Below, one piece after another: positions 1 to 9,038 of a stretch of DNA of 10,274 nucleotides. The first letter of the stretch is position 1. Every line of letters starts with the position of its first letter. Below the pieces are notes generated by a model. It did no database searches. It was not told where the DNA came from and saw nothing but the letters and a program-made list of their open reading frames with translations. The position numbers and the translations under genes were made by a program. This DNA comes from Monoraphidium neglectum (Eukaryota; Chlorophyta; Chlorophyceae; Sphaeropleales; Selenastraceae). The DNA is taken from contig NW_014011475.1 in assembly GCF_000611645.1 (NCBI RefSeq), positions 1 through 10,274 on the forward strand, written 5' to 3'.

Positions 1-536
1 CCTCCGCGTTCTGCAGCTGCGCGTCTTCCAGCTGATCATCGGGCTCATGCTGCTGCGTCTTGTCAGCACTGGCAGCGACCGCCTCAAGAAGGCGTGTCAT
101 TTCCTCTTGAGGCCCCTCCGCAATGGTGCAAACGGCGCGGCAGATAGCTGCGCCAATGCTGGCGTCCAGCAGACGCACTGCTTTGTCACGCTGCTCCGGC
201 AGTTGATGACTGCCTGTGGTGAGTGCGGTGGCAGTGACAGGGCGAGCCGGTCAGTAAAACGGTGTGCAAATGTGTCGGCATGTACCTCTGCGCCTTCCTA
301 CGCACTAATGGTGCGTCAACTTTGTGTGGCGCAGCTGACAACTTGTTTGGACAAACGCACGCAAACACGCATGCGTGCGCGTGCGCACGCATACATATAC
401 AAAGACCCCCCACGACACACAAGCACACGCTTGCGTGCACACACACATGCAGGCTCGCGCGCGCGCGCGCACGCACGTACGCACGCACGCACGCACGCGC
501 GCGCGTGCGCGCGCATGCGCATGCGCACGCACACGC

Positions 537-602
<66 letters not shown>

Positions 603-3293
603 GCGCAGCCCTCTAGACCCAGTCGCAGCTCGTGAATCAGCGCCAGGCGCGCGTCTATCTGTTGAGTAAGCTCGACCTGCGCTGCTCGGCCCCGCAGCAG
701 GCGCTGCAACAGCACAAGGGCCGCATCTGCTCTGGAGCTGGGCGACAAGGGCGGCGCCTCGTACATGGTGTCCGCCGCCCCCGCTGCAGCTTTAGTGCAT
801 GAAAGGGTTGTGGGGTTTGTTGGGCGTGGGTTTAGGGCTGACGACTATCACTTGTCGCCAGGCGCTACCCATCTGTTGAGGGCGCACAATAGTTGCCCCC
901 CCCAATAGTTTCCCTTGCGATTTTTCTTCTCACCTGCAGAGTGTCGTATCCGCTGGCCTGCGCTTTCCAAACGGCTACCCATGGAACCTTGCACGGGGCA
1001 TCCCCCAGCAGCGGTGCAATGGAAGTCTTTGTCACCCGCAGCTCTACAAGCCACATGCTCCCCCAGGGGGTACACTGATGATGCCCCGTGACACGCAGCC
1101 TTGGACGCCTCAATGAGTGCTGCCATGTGCGCCACATCTTCCTGACGAGCCGCCTCCTGTGCACAGGTGGGAGTTGTGAATAGCTTTTGCACAACAAACA
1201 CATGCTTGCTATTGAAGCCGGAGCCTTGGAATTGCAGCCAACTGTGCCGGTCCAGGCAAGATGCGACACAGCCTGCCTGGGGAGAGTTTAAGCTTGACCG
1301 CACCCTCTGCCCTAATTTGGCAGCCCTCACCTGGCGCTCTGCGTAGCTGAGTTGGCCCGACGGCCTCGGCGCGCGAGGACGAAACTCTCGCGCACGCCGC
1401 GGCAATGTGGCTACCACCCCGTCGAGAGCCGCCAAGGTTGAGGGTTCAAAGGACTCTGGGTCGAGGGCAGCTCCAGGACCCGCACGGCAGTGGGCGTCAG
1501 GGAAGTGACCATCTCGCTGCAGCGGTGCGTACACTGCACAGCAGTGCAGGTGTGGCGTGTGTCAACAATGGTGTCAAGGTGCAAAGGGGATGCCGCCATA
1601 GCGCCGTCTTTCAATTCGGGATTGAAAATACCACCATTTTGGCAGATTGCAGCAGGGACCTCCTCAATTTCTTACCTGGTGACGCCCAGTCCTGGTAGCG
1701 GGATATGATGTCGTGGCGGCGACGCGTGGTGCCTGCAGAGAGCGCTGCTGAGCTGCCACCAGGCCCGGCAACGTCGGCAGCCCTGCGCCTTGCCTGTGCC
1801 AGCTGCCTTACTGTTCGTACACGTGTGGCGTGGATGGTTGCCAGCTGGGAGGCGTAATCACGGCGCAGCTGGGCATTGCGCTCCTCCACTTGTTGCCTGT
1901 GCTGCTCCTCGATTTCCTCCTCACGCACCTGCGATGCAGGCGTCATGCCTCAAGGATCGACTGGACGGCTCTGACGTTGATTGTATGGCTTTCCGCTGCA
2001 GGATTGCATCAGTAGGGATTGTGTAGTGAAACACAACGACCACTGACACAACCGCTCAAGTTTTTGGCCTCCCAACCTATGTGTAGCCTCACCTGCAGCG
2101 CCTTCTCCAGCAACCCCAGCCTCTGCTCCTGGACCCCACGGATCTCCTCTGCTCGTTGTGCCCACTCGCGTGCCTCCCACTGCTCAATCATTGCTTGCCG
2201 CAGGGGCAGCTGTGCCAGGTCGTCGATGGGCGGCAGAGAGGCCTCAAACGCGCGCTTCTCGCGTGCCGCCTCAAGCCGCAGGACCTCCTGCAGGCCGCCT
2301 GGGTTGTGTGCGGGTTGACGATGCTTTGGCGAGCCAGGGCACCAGACTGTAAATGCAGCTGCACTGCCTACTGGAGCTTACTGGTTGGCCGCTAGCTCCT
2401 GGCACCTTCAAAAACCACTGCACGTGCAGCAGCAGTGTGGTCCGTTGCCGCGCGTCCACGTTTGCAAAGGGTCCGTGCGCACCTGGCAGGCCGTCGCCCC
2501 ACTTCAGGTCGGTCAGCTGAAGCAGCTCAGGACCCTCGCAGTGGCGCACGCCGCTCACAACCGACTGCTTGGCGGCGCGCCTTGTGCCTTCTTGCGGCAG
2601 CACGTAACCGGGCGTCCAGGGCAGTGTCTGCACCTCGGACTCGCGGAAGTCACTCTGAGTGCACGCATCCTTTGCTGGCGGCTCGGGGGCAGCCTGGCCC
2701 TGCGCAGACACTGGCGGAACGGGCGCAAAGCGCACTGCCGCCAGCTGGGTTGCCAGGTATGCAGCTGCTGTATCTGTGCCGGGTGGTGGCAGAGGCTGCC
2801 GATGGAACTTGTACCCGTGTGGGCCGTTGACCTGCGCCCCGCTGCTCTGGGAAACGCGCTGCTGGTGTGTGCTGGTGTGCTGGTGGAAGCCGCGGTTCAC
2901 AAACATCGGCACCTGGTCGCCGCCTTTGACCCTGCGAGCAAGAGAAGGCAGGACATGGGTTGAGGCCCAACTCGCACACTCCGCTTTCAGCGGCGCTTGC
3001 CGCGCGCTCCGCTCGGCCAACCCGCAGCGCCGCAGCCCTTCGCACCTGACGCTTGCTGCTGGGTAGTGCGGCAGCTCCGAAAAGAAGTTGCCATATTCAG
3101 GGACCTTTTCCACCTGGAAATGAGCCTGCTGCTTGTAGAAGTCCCGTGCTCCTGACACGGTGTAGGTGCTGTCTGCACGATGGAGGGCGAAAACGGGCCT
3201 GCAGATCACGCAGGAGACGAGTGCGGCTAAGCTGTTGCATACATAGATACTTTACCTACCATAAAGCACGTCGTGAGGTCTGTTGGACGCCAT
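1..3293 (-). CDS. CFAP91: CFAP91 (FAP91/AAT1), ciliary calmodulin- and spoke-associated complex subunit; 9 exons, 3' end outside window
   Basis: Exons: 3293-3256, 3198-3046, 2931-2483, 2298-2093, 1928-1676, 1533-1331, 1156-1036, 783-601, 213-1. They join in phase to 606 codons; the animal protein is about 770 residues, so the C-terminus is missing. Family matches: SNRPHDVLYG (3-12), KVPEYGNFFSELPHYP (44-59), DQVPMFVNR (69-77), QSDFRESEVQT (156-166), PELLQLTDLKWGDGLP (198-213), AAREKRAFEASLPP (about 223-236), IISRYQDWASPVYAPL (about 356-371), and the IQ-like LVLLQRLLRGRAAQ in exon 8. The rest is Glu/Arg/Gln-rich and probably helical. In Chlamydomonas the family member works with FAP61 and FAP251 at the bases of radial spokes 2 and 3, linking calmodulin to dynein control. 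The start is the first ATG after an in-frame TGA. The exon 7 donor (GTGACA) is the least certain junction; exons 7 and 8 align loosely there. Confidence 0.92.
456..600. repeat. 145-bp perfectly alternating purine-pyrimidine tract (GC, GCAC, then CA)
   Basis: Every odd position is a purine and every even position a pyrimidine from 456 to 600. The tract starts as (CG)n, passes through GCAC and GCATGC units, and ends as pure (CA)n. Such alternation, with a GC-rich core, is the classic sequence for left-handed Z-DNA. It lies in CFAP91 intron 8 and ends at the 5' splice site. Confidence 0.97.
542..600. repeat. (CA)29 microsatellite
   Basis: Uninterrupted CA dinucleotides, 59 bases, read as (GT)n in the CFAP91 transcript. 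It directly abuts the exon 8 donor, so each slipped dinucleotide keeps a GT at the splice site. Confidence 0.97.
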
Positions 3294-4026
3294 GCTGCTC
3301 GTGGGCCTCGCAATCCTGGCTTGACCCAGCGCGAGAGGTCAACGTCCTCTGTACATGGAGTAATACATACGATAAATTTTGACTCTTGATGATGCTGTTC
3401 ACAAGCAATGTCACCGCGCCTCCGCCGCGGTTTGGGAGTTTAACATGAGCTTCTTATCGGCGCCGCACGCTCTGCTGCAGCATCGCAATTGTAGGGGTTC
3501 CAGCACGGGTTGTGAAATCTAGCAGTGGTCCTGTTGCAGCAGCTGCGATGCGTGACTATGTGTCCACTGCAACCCGACACTCTGTACGCCCCCTGGCACA
3601 ATACGTTTCTTGGTGTATGTCACCCTACGGGACCCCCCCCCCCGCTCAGCTCCGAGCATGTCGGAGAGGTGCTGCAATAATTTAGCATAAGCATTCTGAT
3701 ACTGTAGATGATTGTGTTGATCTCATGGCGTTTTGAACCTTGATGTGATCAGACCAGTCCAATCGTAGAGTTGCATTGTGGTTCTGGAGCATTGAAGGTG
3801 CAAGTTGGTTCACCTGCTCAAGATCAGGCTTGTCTCGTGCGCCGCCAAACCAGCAGCTTAACAATAGAAACACAGCACAAGCATGTGCCCTCTGCCCAAC
3901 ACATGCTATGCTGCCCACCCTCAGTCCATGCACACCTCCGGGCAAGGATTCTTGAACTCAGCAAAGTTTGCACTACTGCTCCACAACTGGCTGCGCGCAG
4001 CAACCAGCAGGGTCAACTGAGAAGTG
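3294..4026. other. Intergenic: CFAP91 upstream region and 3' flank of the ankyrin gene
   Basis: No supported coding exon on either strand. The right part should hold the 3' UTR of the ankyrin gene, but I found no TGTAA on the minus strand. The left part should hold the CFAP91 promoter. An AT-rich patch near 3358-3390 is the only candidate core region, and no clear TATA box or named factor site is visible. An 11-base C run lies at 3633-3643. The short open frames here lack codon character or family similarity. Confidence 0.6.
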
Positions 4027-5087
4027 TCACCGGCCCAGGAACTCCAGCAGAACGCGCTCCACGTCCCGCGCCCCGTTCCAAACCGCTATGTTGAGGGGGC
4101 TGTCCCCCACATAGGCCTTGTCCGTCTCACGGGACGGGTCAGCGCCAGCCTCGAGCAAGGCCCGGGCGCCGATTGGCAGGTTGTTGCTTGCCATGCGGTG
4201 CAGCGGGGTGTAGCCGTACGTGTCGTAAACTTCAAGATCGGCGCCTGCGTCGATCAGCAGCTGTGTGCTGAGCTGGCCCTTCTTGCTCATGCCGCACCTG
4301 GCATGGGCGCAATTAAAGGAGGATGCATCATTGTGAGTTTATCGCGAGTGAGCAAACTGCAAGTTGCCAGACAGCCACCTGAGCGCAAATGCGTGTGCTG
4401 GAGCACCCATAAACATCACCCTTGACCAGGCATTGAGGCTCAGCTGTTTTGTTAAAGCACTGCGCTGGAGTATCCATTCAGCAGGCAAACAATGCCCTCC
4501 CACCGCCCTGTACTGTACGCACGTGTGCAGGGGACGCGCCCCGCCAGTCATGATCTCATTCGCAGCTGCCTTAGGGTCGGACGCCGCTGCTAGCAGCCGT
4601 TTTACTGCTTCTGGACCCGTGTGGATGGCCTTGGCCATGTCTGTGTAGCCATTGCCGTCATACACTGGGCCAGGCGCGCTGTTGTGGTCTGCATACTGGC
4701 GGCCCCACACGACCTCGCCAGCAGCATCACGCTTCACCCGTCCGCTGTAGATGCCGGCGCCCACCTGCAACATAGGAATTGATGTTGCTGAAACGCACAC
4801 CTGGCAAGGGCATGCGGTCTGTGATGTCCAAAACCGCGCACCGTATCCGCCACAGGGTCGAAGCCGTCCGGGTCAGTCATCTTGCCTTCGCTGGACGCCG
4901 CTGCTTTGACAATCACACCTCGCCGCAGCGTGATGGCCAACCGGTTCAGCTGACTGCCCACTTGCTCCGGCTGCAGAGCAGCGGGACGGGCAACAGTGCC
5001 TGCAACGACTGGTGTCCGTGGCACGCAGCGGAGGGCAAGCAGCTGCTGTGCAGACGTCGGCACTTGCAGCCGATAGGCTACTCTCAT
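4027..5087 (-). CDS. Ankyrin-repeat protein, probably chloroplast-targeted; 3 exons, 252 aa, complete
   Basis: Exons: 5087-4842, 4764-4523, 4297-4027 (stop TGA). Donors GTGCGC and GTGCGT and acceptors TTGCAG and GCCAG join phases 0 and 2. Residues 1-60 are rich in Arg, Ala, Val, Leu and Gln with almost no acidic residues, then VIVKAAASS (58-66) resembles an algal transit-peptide cleavage site. Residues 70-115 form a linker (DGFDPVADT, then VGAGIYSGRV and VVWGRQYADHN) that is not ankyrin. About 120-252 is ankyrin-like: PLHTCGM (160-166), LLIDAGADLEVYD (176-188), TYGYTPLHRMA (189-199), ALLEAGADP (209-217), and a last partial unit with SPLNIAVWNGARDVERVL. Ankyrin repeats bind proteins; the partner is unknown. 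It lacks the chromodomains expected of cpSRP43. The ATG at 5087 follows a possible acceptor (ATTGCAG), so a 5' UTR intron or longer N-terminus is possible. Its start codon faces that of the Mpv17-like gene. Confidence 0.85.
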
Positions 5088-5433
5088 TATCGCGTCAAGC
5101 TCCTGCAATAGATTATACACGTCAATGAGCCAAGGTGCGGTGCCACTGAAATCTGCGCACAGCGCGCTTCTACACTCCGGTTCAATTTCCGCTCTGCAGG
5201 AATTGTACTATGGCATGAAGCCGGTGTCTTGTTCAGATCGGCATCTTTGCGCCAAACAACGAGCACTAGAAGCGACGGGCAGCTGCCTGTTCGTCAGCAG
5301 AACCTTGCAGCGGAGCGAACGGAGCGCTGGTGCTGGCGCTGCTCTGCGGGTGTGCGGGGTCAGCAAGAAGCATGCTTTTGGTTTGAACTTAGACTAGAAA
5401 TCCTCTTGCCAACAGGCACACGGTGGTGCCCAA
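5088..5433. promoter_or_regulatory. Divergent intergenic region, possible bidirectional promoter
   Basis: 346 bases separate the start codons of the ankyrin gene (leftward) and the Mpv17-like gene (rightward). Both 5' UTRs and both promoters must lie here or overlap the neighbouring gene. On the minus strand TATAAT occurs within 5108-5119, about 25 bases before the ankyrin ATG, which is too close to be an ordinary TATA box unless the leader is very short. An in-frame TAG at 5395-5397 bounds the Mpv17-like frame. No coding exon is supported; the rightward open frame at 5125-5397 has no recognisable similarity. Confidence 0.5.
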
Positions 5434-6757
5434 ATGGATTATGGGCGCGTCGGAATGGGCATGCGTAACGCGTGGGAGCAGTACTGCGATCACCTGGTCA
5501 AGCGTCCCCTGGCAACGAAAATCGCAACGGGTGAGCCGAGATGCCATTTGCCCCCGTAGATCTGAGCATGCATCATTTTTTGCTGTCTTTACGGCTCCTC
5601 ATCCAGTGCCACTCCTACAACCCTGTGTCAGGCGTGCTCGGCAGCGCCCTGGGAGACAGCATCGCGCAGGGCGCAGCGTACGTGTCCCACCGGCGCAAGC
5701 TCGGCGTTACTTCTTCCAAGTTCTCCTTCGACTTTGCGCGCACAGCACGGCTGTGTACACACGCTGCCCTGCTGGGCACCCCCATCAACCACGCCTGGTT
5801 TGGCCTCCTGGACAAGGTTAGCGCAGCAGGCCTTGAGGAGTCGACATATGTGCCCGGCGTCGATGGTGAAGGAGACATGCTCGCTGACAGTCAGTTGCTC
5901 TCAAGGGCCGCCTCACCTGCTGGCCCCACCCATGTTGAGTCCGCAAGATGCATCCCTCTTTGCACGCAGAACGTGTTTCCGTCCCGCATGAACCACCCAC
6001 TAACTGCGCTGGCCAAGATGGGGCTAGATCAGGCCATTATGTCGCCAATCGGCCTCTGCCTGGTGCGGGTTGTGGTGGGCAAGAGCCGGTTGTGTCAAAG
6101 GAGCATACCCTCAGTTGTTGCCGGCTGCAAGCACAGAGATTTCGAAGGTGCAGACAAACAGCAAACAAGCTGCCTACATTTTGTGGCGTGACCTGCTTCA
6201 CAGCGTGCCGTACCCATTCTGACCCCTCTGCCACTGCAGTTTTTCATGTCCGTGACACTGATGGAGGGCAGGGGCTTGCAGCGTGCGGTCGAAGTGATTC
6301 AAGAGAAATTTGTGCCCACCATGACCGCCAACTACACGGTGCGCACGAAGGATGGGGCCACCGTCAGCATTATGCACTTGATGTTTGCAATTCAATTCGT
6401 TCTGTCAGGGATCCTGGTCTTACCATCCCCTCGCTCCGCTCCCTCTTGAAATTGTCAGCTGTGGCCAGCTGCGCACCTCGTCAACTTCACCCTGGTTCCG
6501 CCTGAGCAGCGCATCTTGTACTGCAACGTGGTCGCAGTCGGCTGGATCAGCTTCCTGGTGAGAGGCTGGGCTGTTATGCACATGTGCAACCGTGCCAGCC
6601 CATGCATACTGGATTATGACTATCAAGGGAGGGGTGGTGCTTGCCTCGATCTTTGAAACAAGTGCTTTGTTGTCGGCACATGCCCCGGTCCCTACTCGAG
6701 CTCCACTCGCCCCCCCCCCAGTCGACGGTGGCCTCGTCAGGCAGTCCTGAGTCCTAG
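5434..6757 (+). CDS. Mpv17/PMP22 (PXMP2) family membrane protein; 6 exons, 202 aa, complete
   Basis: Exons: 5434-5530, 5632-5816, 5970-6062, 6240-6338, 6459-6557, 6722-6757 (stop TAG). Phases are 1,0,0,0,0 and all junctions are GT-AG. Family signatures in order: AWEQYCDHLVKRPLATKIATG (13-33), VLGSALGDSIAQ (34-45), LLGTPINHAWFGLLDK (79-94), KMGLDQAIMSPIGL (110-123), FFMSVTLMEG (126-135), VPTMTANYTLWPAAHLVNF (150-168), VPPEQRILYCN (171-181), WISFLS (187-192). Four hydrophobic segments, near 26-45, 67-90, 110-132 and 177-198, fit the usual four-helix fold, and 202 residues is normal. Members sit in peroxisomal, mitochondrial inner or plastid membranes and may form small channels; the compartment cannot be chosen here. 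The start is the first ATG after an in-frame TAG; ATGs at 5455 and 5461 are alternatives. The last exon has only 36 bases, after a run of ten C that forms its pyrimidine tract. Confidence 0.95.
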
Positions 6758-7438
6758 ACTGCGCTGCAGGCAGTGCCAACTGAACAGCCTAAAGCAGCTG
6801 GCTTGAGGGTGCGTCGTCGTCAGGCTGTGGCTGCAAAGCGGAACTGAGCAAGGAGTCTTGAGGCTGCAGGGCTGTCTGTGCTGATTGGGCTGTGTCAAAC
6901 CCTATATGGATCATGCCCGGCTGCTCGCGCGCACCAGGCTTTCCAAGATGCAACTCGTGATGCACATATTGCCAAAGCAGTGTTCGTGCACCTTGTATTC
7001 CCACGTGCCGCAGCACCCTTGTGTAGCCCTGCTGTACCATTTTTTGTCTGCTTGCTTGGGCCCAGGGTTCAAAAGCTGGTGTATCATCAAGAACTGCCGA
7101 CCTGTTTACAAGCCATGCCTAGTGGCCTGAGCTATGCCATGCTGACCTGTGGATGTTGCTGCTCATCTCCTGTCCCCTTTTTGAATTGTCACACTGTGGT
7201 CTTGCTGCATGTGATGTGTCAACTTGGTGTGCTGCACTGCCATTGTACCAAGTTACTTTTCATGCTGTGAAAACGTCGTTCAGCTTACACCATCACCTTT
7301 CTTGCAAATTTGTCTTGGGCAGGCTCCATGCGTATGCGTAAGAGCGGCGTTGTAGCCTCAAGTGCACGCCTCTGGCTGCCAGTTGCAAGTCTTACATTGC
7401 TGCCGCAAACAGGACAGCTGCACATGGACGTGTTGAAA
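6758..7438. other. Intergenic between convergent genes; 3' UTRs
   Basis: The Mpv17-like gene enters from the left and the plastid membrane protein gene from the right, so both 3' ends share these 681 bases. Open frames on both strands (for example the plus frame over 6878-7270) are Cys/Leu/His-rich and unlike known families. I found no TGTAA on the plus strand, so the Mpv17-like gene must use a variant; TGTAG near 7021 and TGTAC near 7032 are candidates. No RNA gene was recognised. Confidence 0.6.
7392..7396 (-). terminator. TGTAA polyadenylation signal for the plastid membrane protein gene
   Basis: The plus strand reads TTACA, giving TGTAA on the gene strand 43 bases after the TAA stop. TGTAA is the usual nuclear poly(A) signal in volvocine and related green algae. 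A second copy at 7285-7289 could serve as a more distal site. Confidence 0.5.
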
Positions 7439-8588
7439 TTAGCCAAAGATACCTGGCAGGCCGCCGGTCTTCACGATTTGTGCCCCGAATGCGATGATGC
7501 CTGAGGGTTATGAGTGGACAGGCCCGCACAAATGGGGTCAGCTGGCAGTGTACTGTACTTGAACTGTGCTAGCTGCACCACATACACTCTTAGCACACAA
7601 ACCCACAAGAAGACCCGCTTAGTAGTTATAACGTCGCTGTTTTGTGCAATGACAACCTCTTACTCACCTCCCAGAAGTGCCAGGTAGGAAACGCCCTCAA
7701 CCGCACCCAGGAGTCCCGCAGGGCCGGCGGGGAGACCACTGCAGGGGTGATACAACAAGGGGGAACTGAGTATGTTTTGGGGCTCCTTGTTTGGCAGTGG
7801 TGCGCGCACCCGCACATCTCTTTGAGCCTCCCAACGCAAGCATGGAGGAAGAAATCAAGTCCCCACGCGCCTGTGTGCAGAGCGCACCTAGCACGCAGGT
7901 ATCAGCTGAGTGTGTCGAGTCTGGAAGTACCGCGGCTTCTACACAACCACAACAACCAGCTGAAGCTGAGCCAACCGCGGGAACGGCCTGCTATGGAGCA
8001 TCAGCGGCCCCGCAGCAGCGTGTTGCCCCCACGGCGCATCTGAAACCAATCTTGCAACTGTGCATTAGTGTAAGAAGGGCGTTGCCCAACAACGCACCTG
8101 CCAGTGCTGGCCTTGGTGGCTGCAGACCAGCCAATGATGCCAATGACCACCAAATAGCTCAGGCCCTGCAGGGTTTGATATGACACAGGAACATCAACAA
8201 TATGGTCTGGGTACTGCTGCACCCGCTGTGGTGACCCAGGGTGACCCCTGCCTTCACAGTCTCTCAGGAATTCTGCCGCCCTTCTCACCTCGGCGGCGCC
8301 CAGGGCACCGCCAGGGCCCGGGGGCAGCCCCGCGCCGGTAGTGAAGAGGGTGTACTCGGACCAAAGTGTGATGCCACTGGCCGGCAGGCCCAGCGCGATG
8401 GCCGCCAGCCCCGCAGTGCCGACGTCTGCTCCAGGGTTGGGCGGCCGGGAAGCCGGGCGGGTGCATCAGACAAGGTACATGATTTGACCCTGCATTCAGC
8501 ACAAACAAGCACTTGCCACCACGGCAATGCAGCACCCGCAGCAGCAGCACCTGCAGCAGCAGCACCCGCAGCAGCAGCACCCGCCGCC

Positions 8589-8659
<71 letters not shown>

Positions 8660-8970
8660 TCTTGAAACCGCAGCGAGCACGAAACCCTTCGAGACACACC
8701 ATTGGTGGCCTGCGCCGCGCTCTCCCCGTTCTTTTTTACGGTGGTGCGGTCATTCTGAAGCTGCTTAGCCGCCGTAACACGCACCGACAGCCGCCGGCCG
8801 GCGGGTGTCGCTGCTGGGCGAATCACTGGCGACGTCAACAGTTGGGGTGGGATGGCAGTGGTGGTGAGGGATGTGTGGATTTTTTTACAATCATGGTATT
8901 TTTTTGTGGTACCAGGTTCCGTGGGACAATTGGATCAACTTGTTGCTGCGGAAGTGAGGCCGAGCGCCAT
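7439..8970 (-). CDS. Conserved small plastid membrane protein with repeated GLPxGPxGxLGAxEGxSYL module; 6 exons, 164 aa, complete
   Basis: Exons: 8970-8940, 8825-8700, 8425-8289, 8165-8098, 7738-7668, 7500-7439 (stop TAA). All junctions are GT-AG and phases agree. The ATG sits in AAAAATGGCG, a good algal start context. Residues 1-35 (MALGLTSAAT, then IRPAATPAGRRLSVRVTAAK) look like a transit peptide. Hydrophobic segments lie near 58-80, 99-117 and 138-153. The module TGxGLPxGPxGxLGAxEGxSYL begins at 82 and again at 119; a third short copy, TGGLPGIFG, ends the protein. From memory, land plants have chloroplast proteins with the same tandem module and no established function; I do not name one. 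The first donor (GTTGAT) is unusual and the exon 1-2 join is the weakest. Exons 3 to 6 are secure because each junction restores the module. Intron 2 contains the (CAG)22 repeat. Confidence 0.85.
8533..8577. repeat. Three tandem 15-bp units, CACC(C/T)GCAGCAGCAG
   Basis: Three consecutive 15-base copies differing at one position, followed by a partial copy and CCG triplets that lead into the pure CAG run. It is probably the source or an interrupted relic of the longer triplet array, within intron 2 of the plastid membrane protein gene. Confidence 0.9.
8590..8655. repeat. (CAG)22 trinucleotide repeat, intronic
   Basis: Twenty-two perfect CAG triplets on the plus strand, ended by CAA. The only supported gene here runs on the minus strand and removes it in intron 2 (8699-8426), so its pre-mRNA carries (CUG)22. 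Frames reading it as poly-Gln, poly-Ala, poly-Leu or poly-Cys are not supported as protein. Confidence 0.9.
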
Positions 8971-9038
8971 TTTTTGCTCCAGCAGCGCCGCTGCAGCATT
9001 GCGCCAAGCCTGAGCTAGCGCGACTGGTGCGCTTTTGA

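Larger units (their letters stand above)
214..600 (-). other. Intron 8 of CFAP91, filled by simple sequence
   Basis: On the minus strand the donor follows GGCTGCGCAG and is the first GT of a long (GT)n run. The acceptor is CACAG at 218-214. Splicing here joins phase 1 to phase 1 and creates a Gly codon. Reading through, or using the AG four bases further on, breaks the frame. About half of the 387 bases are GT/GC dinucleotides. The His/Thr-rich and Cys/Val-rich open frames across it are artefacts of that repeat. Confidence 0.85.

Noticed and set aside
47..766. Long open frames through the CA/GC repeat (His/Thr-rich on plus, Val/Cys- or Ala/Arg-rich on minus)
   Set aside because: A dinucleotide repeat is open in every frame. 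Only the part at 601-766 on the minus strand shows CFAP91 similarity, and it ends at a valid donor.
848..1534. Single 228-codon minus-strand gene
   Set aside because: It covers CFAP91 exons 6 and 7 with intron 6 and part of intron 7. The join at 1331/1156 restores family spacing.
2385..2963. Plus-strand open frames of 130-190 codons opposite CFAP91
   Set aside because: They are antisense shadows of GC-rich exon 3, with no family similarity.
2271..3209. Single 312-codon minus-strand gene
   Set aside because: It is CFAP91 exons 2 and 3 plus two introns that happen to be open. The family alignment requires removing 2932-3045 and stopping at 2483.
4765..4804. Alternative in-frame acceptor that would add 12 residues to the ankyrin protein
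   Set aside because: It would leave an intron of only about 40 bases and interrupt the apparent DPVADT-VGAGIYSG join.
5541..6191. Single 216-codon plus-strand gene
   Set aside because: It starts inside intron 1 of the Mpv17-like gene and reads through introns 2 and 3. The true N-terminal Trp-Glu-Gln-Tyr exon lies upstream in another frame.
6878..7270. 130-codon plus-strand frame after the Mpv17-like gene
   Set aside because: Composition is Cys/His/Leu-rich without domains; its position fits 3' UTR.
8254..9018. Poly-Gln (plus) or poly-Leu/poly-Ala (minus) protein at the CAG array
   Set aside because: The homopolymers come from the triplet repeat. The minus-strand splice model removes it and yields a conserved protein.
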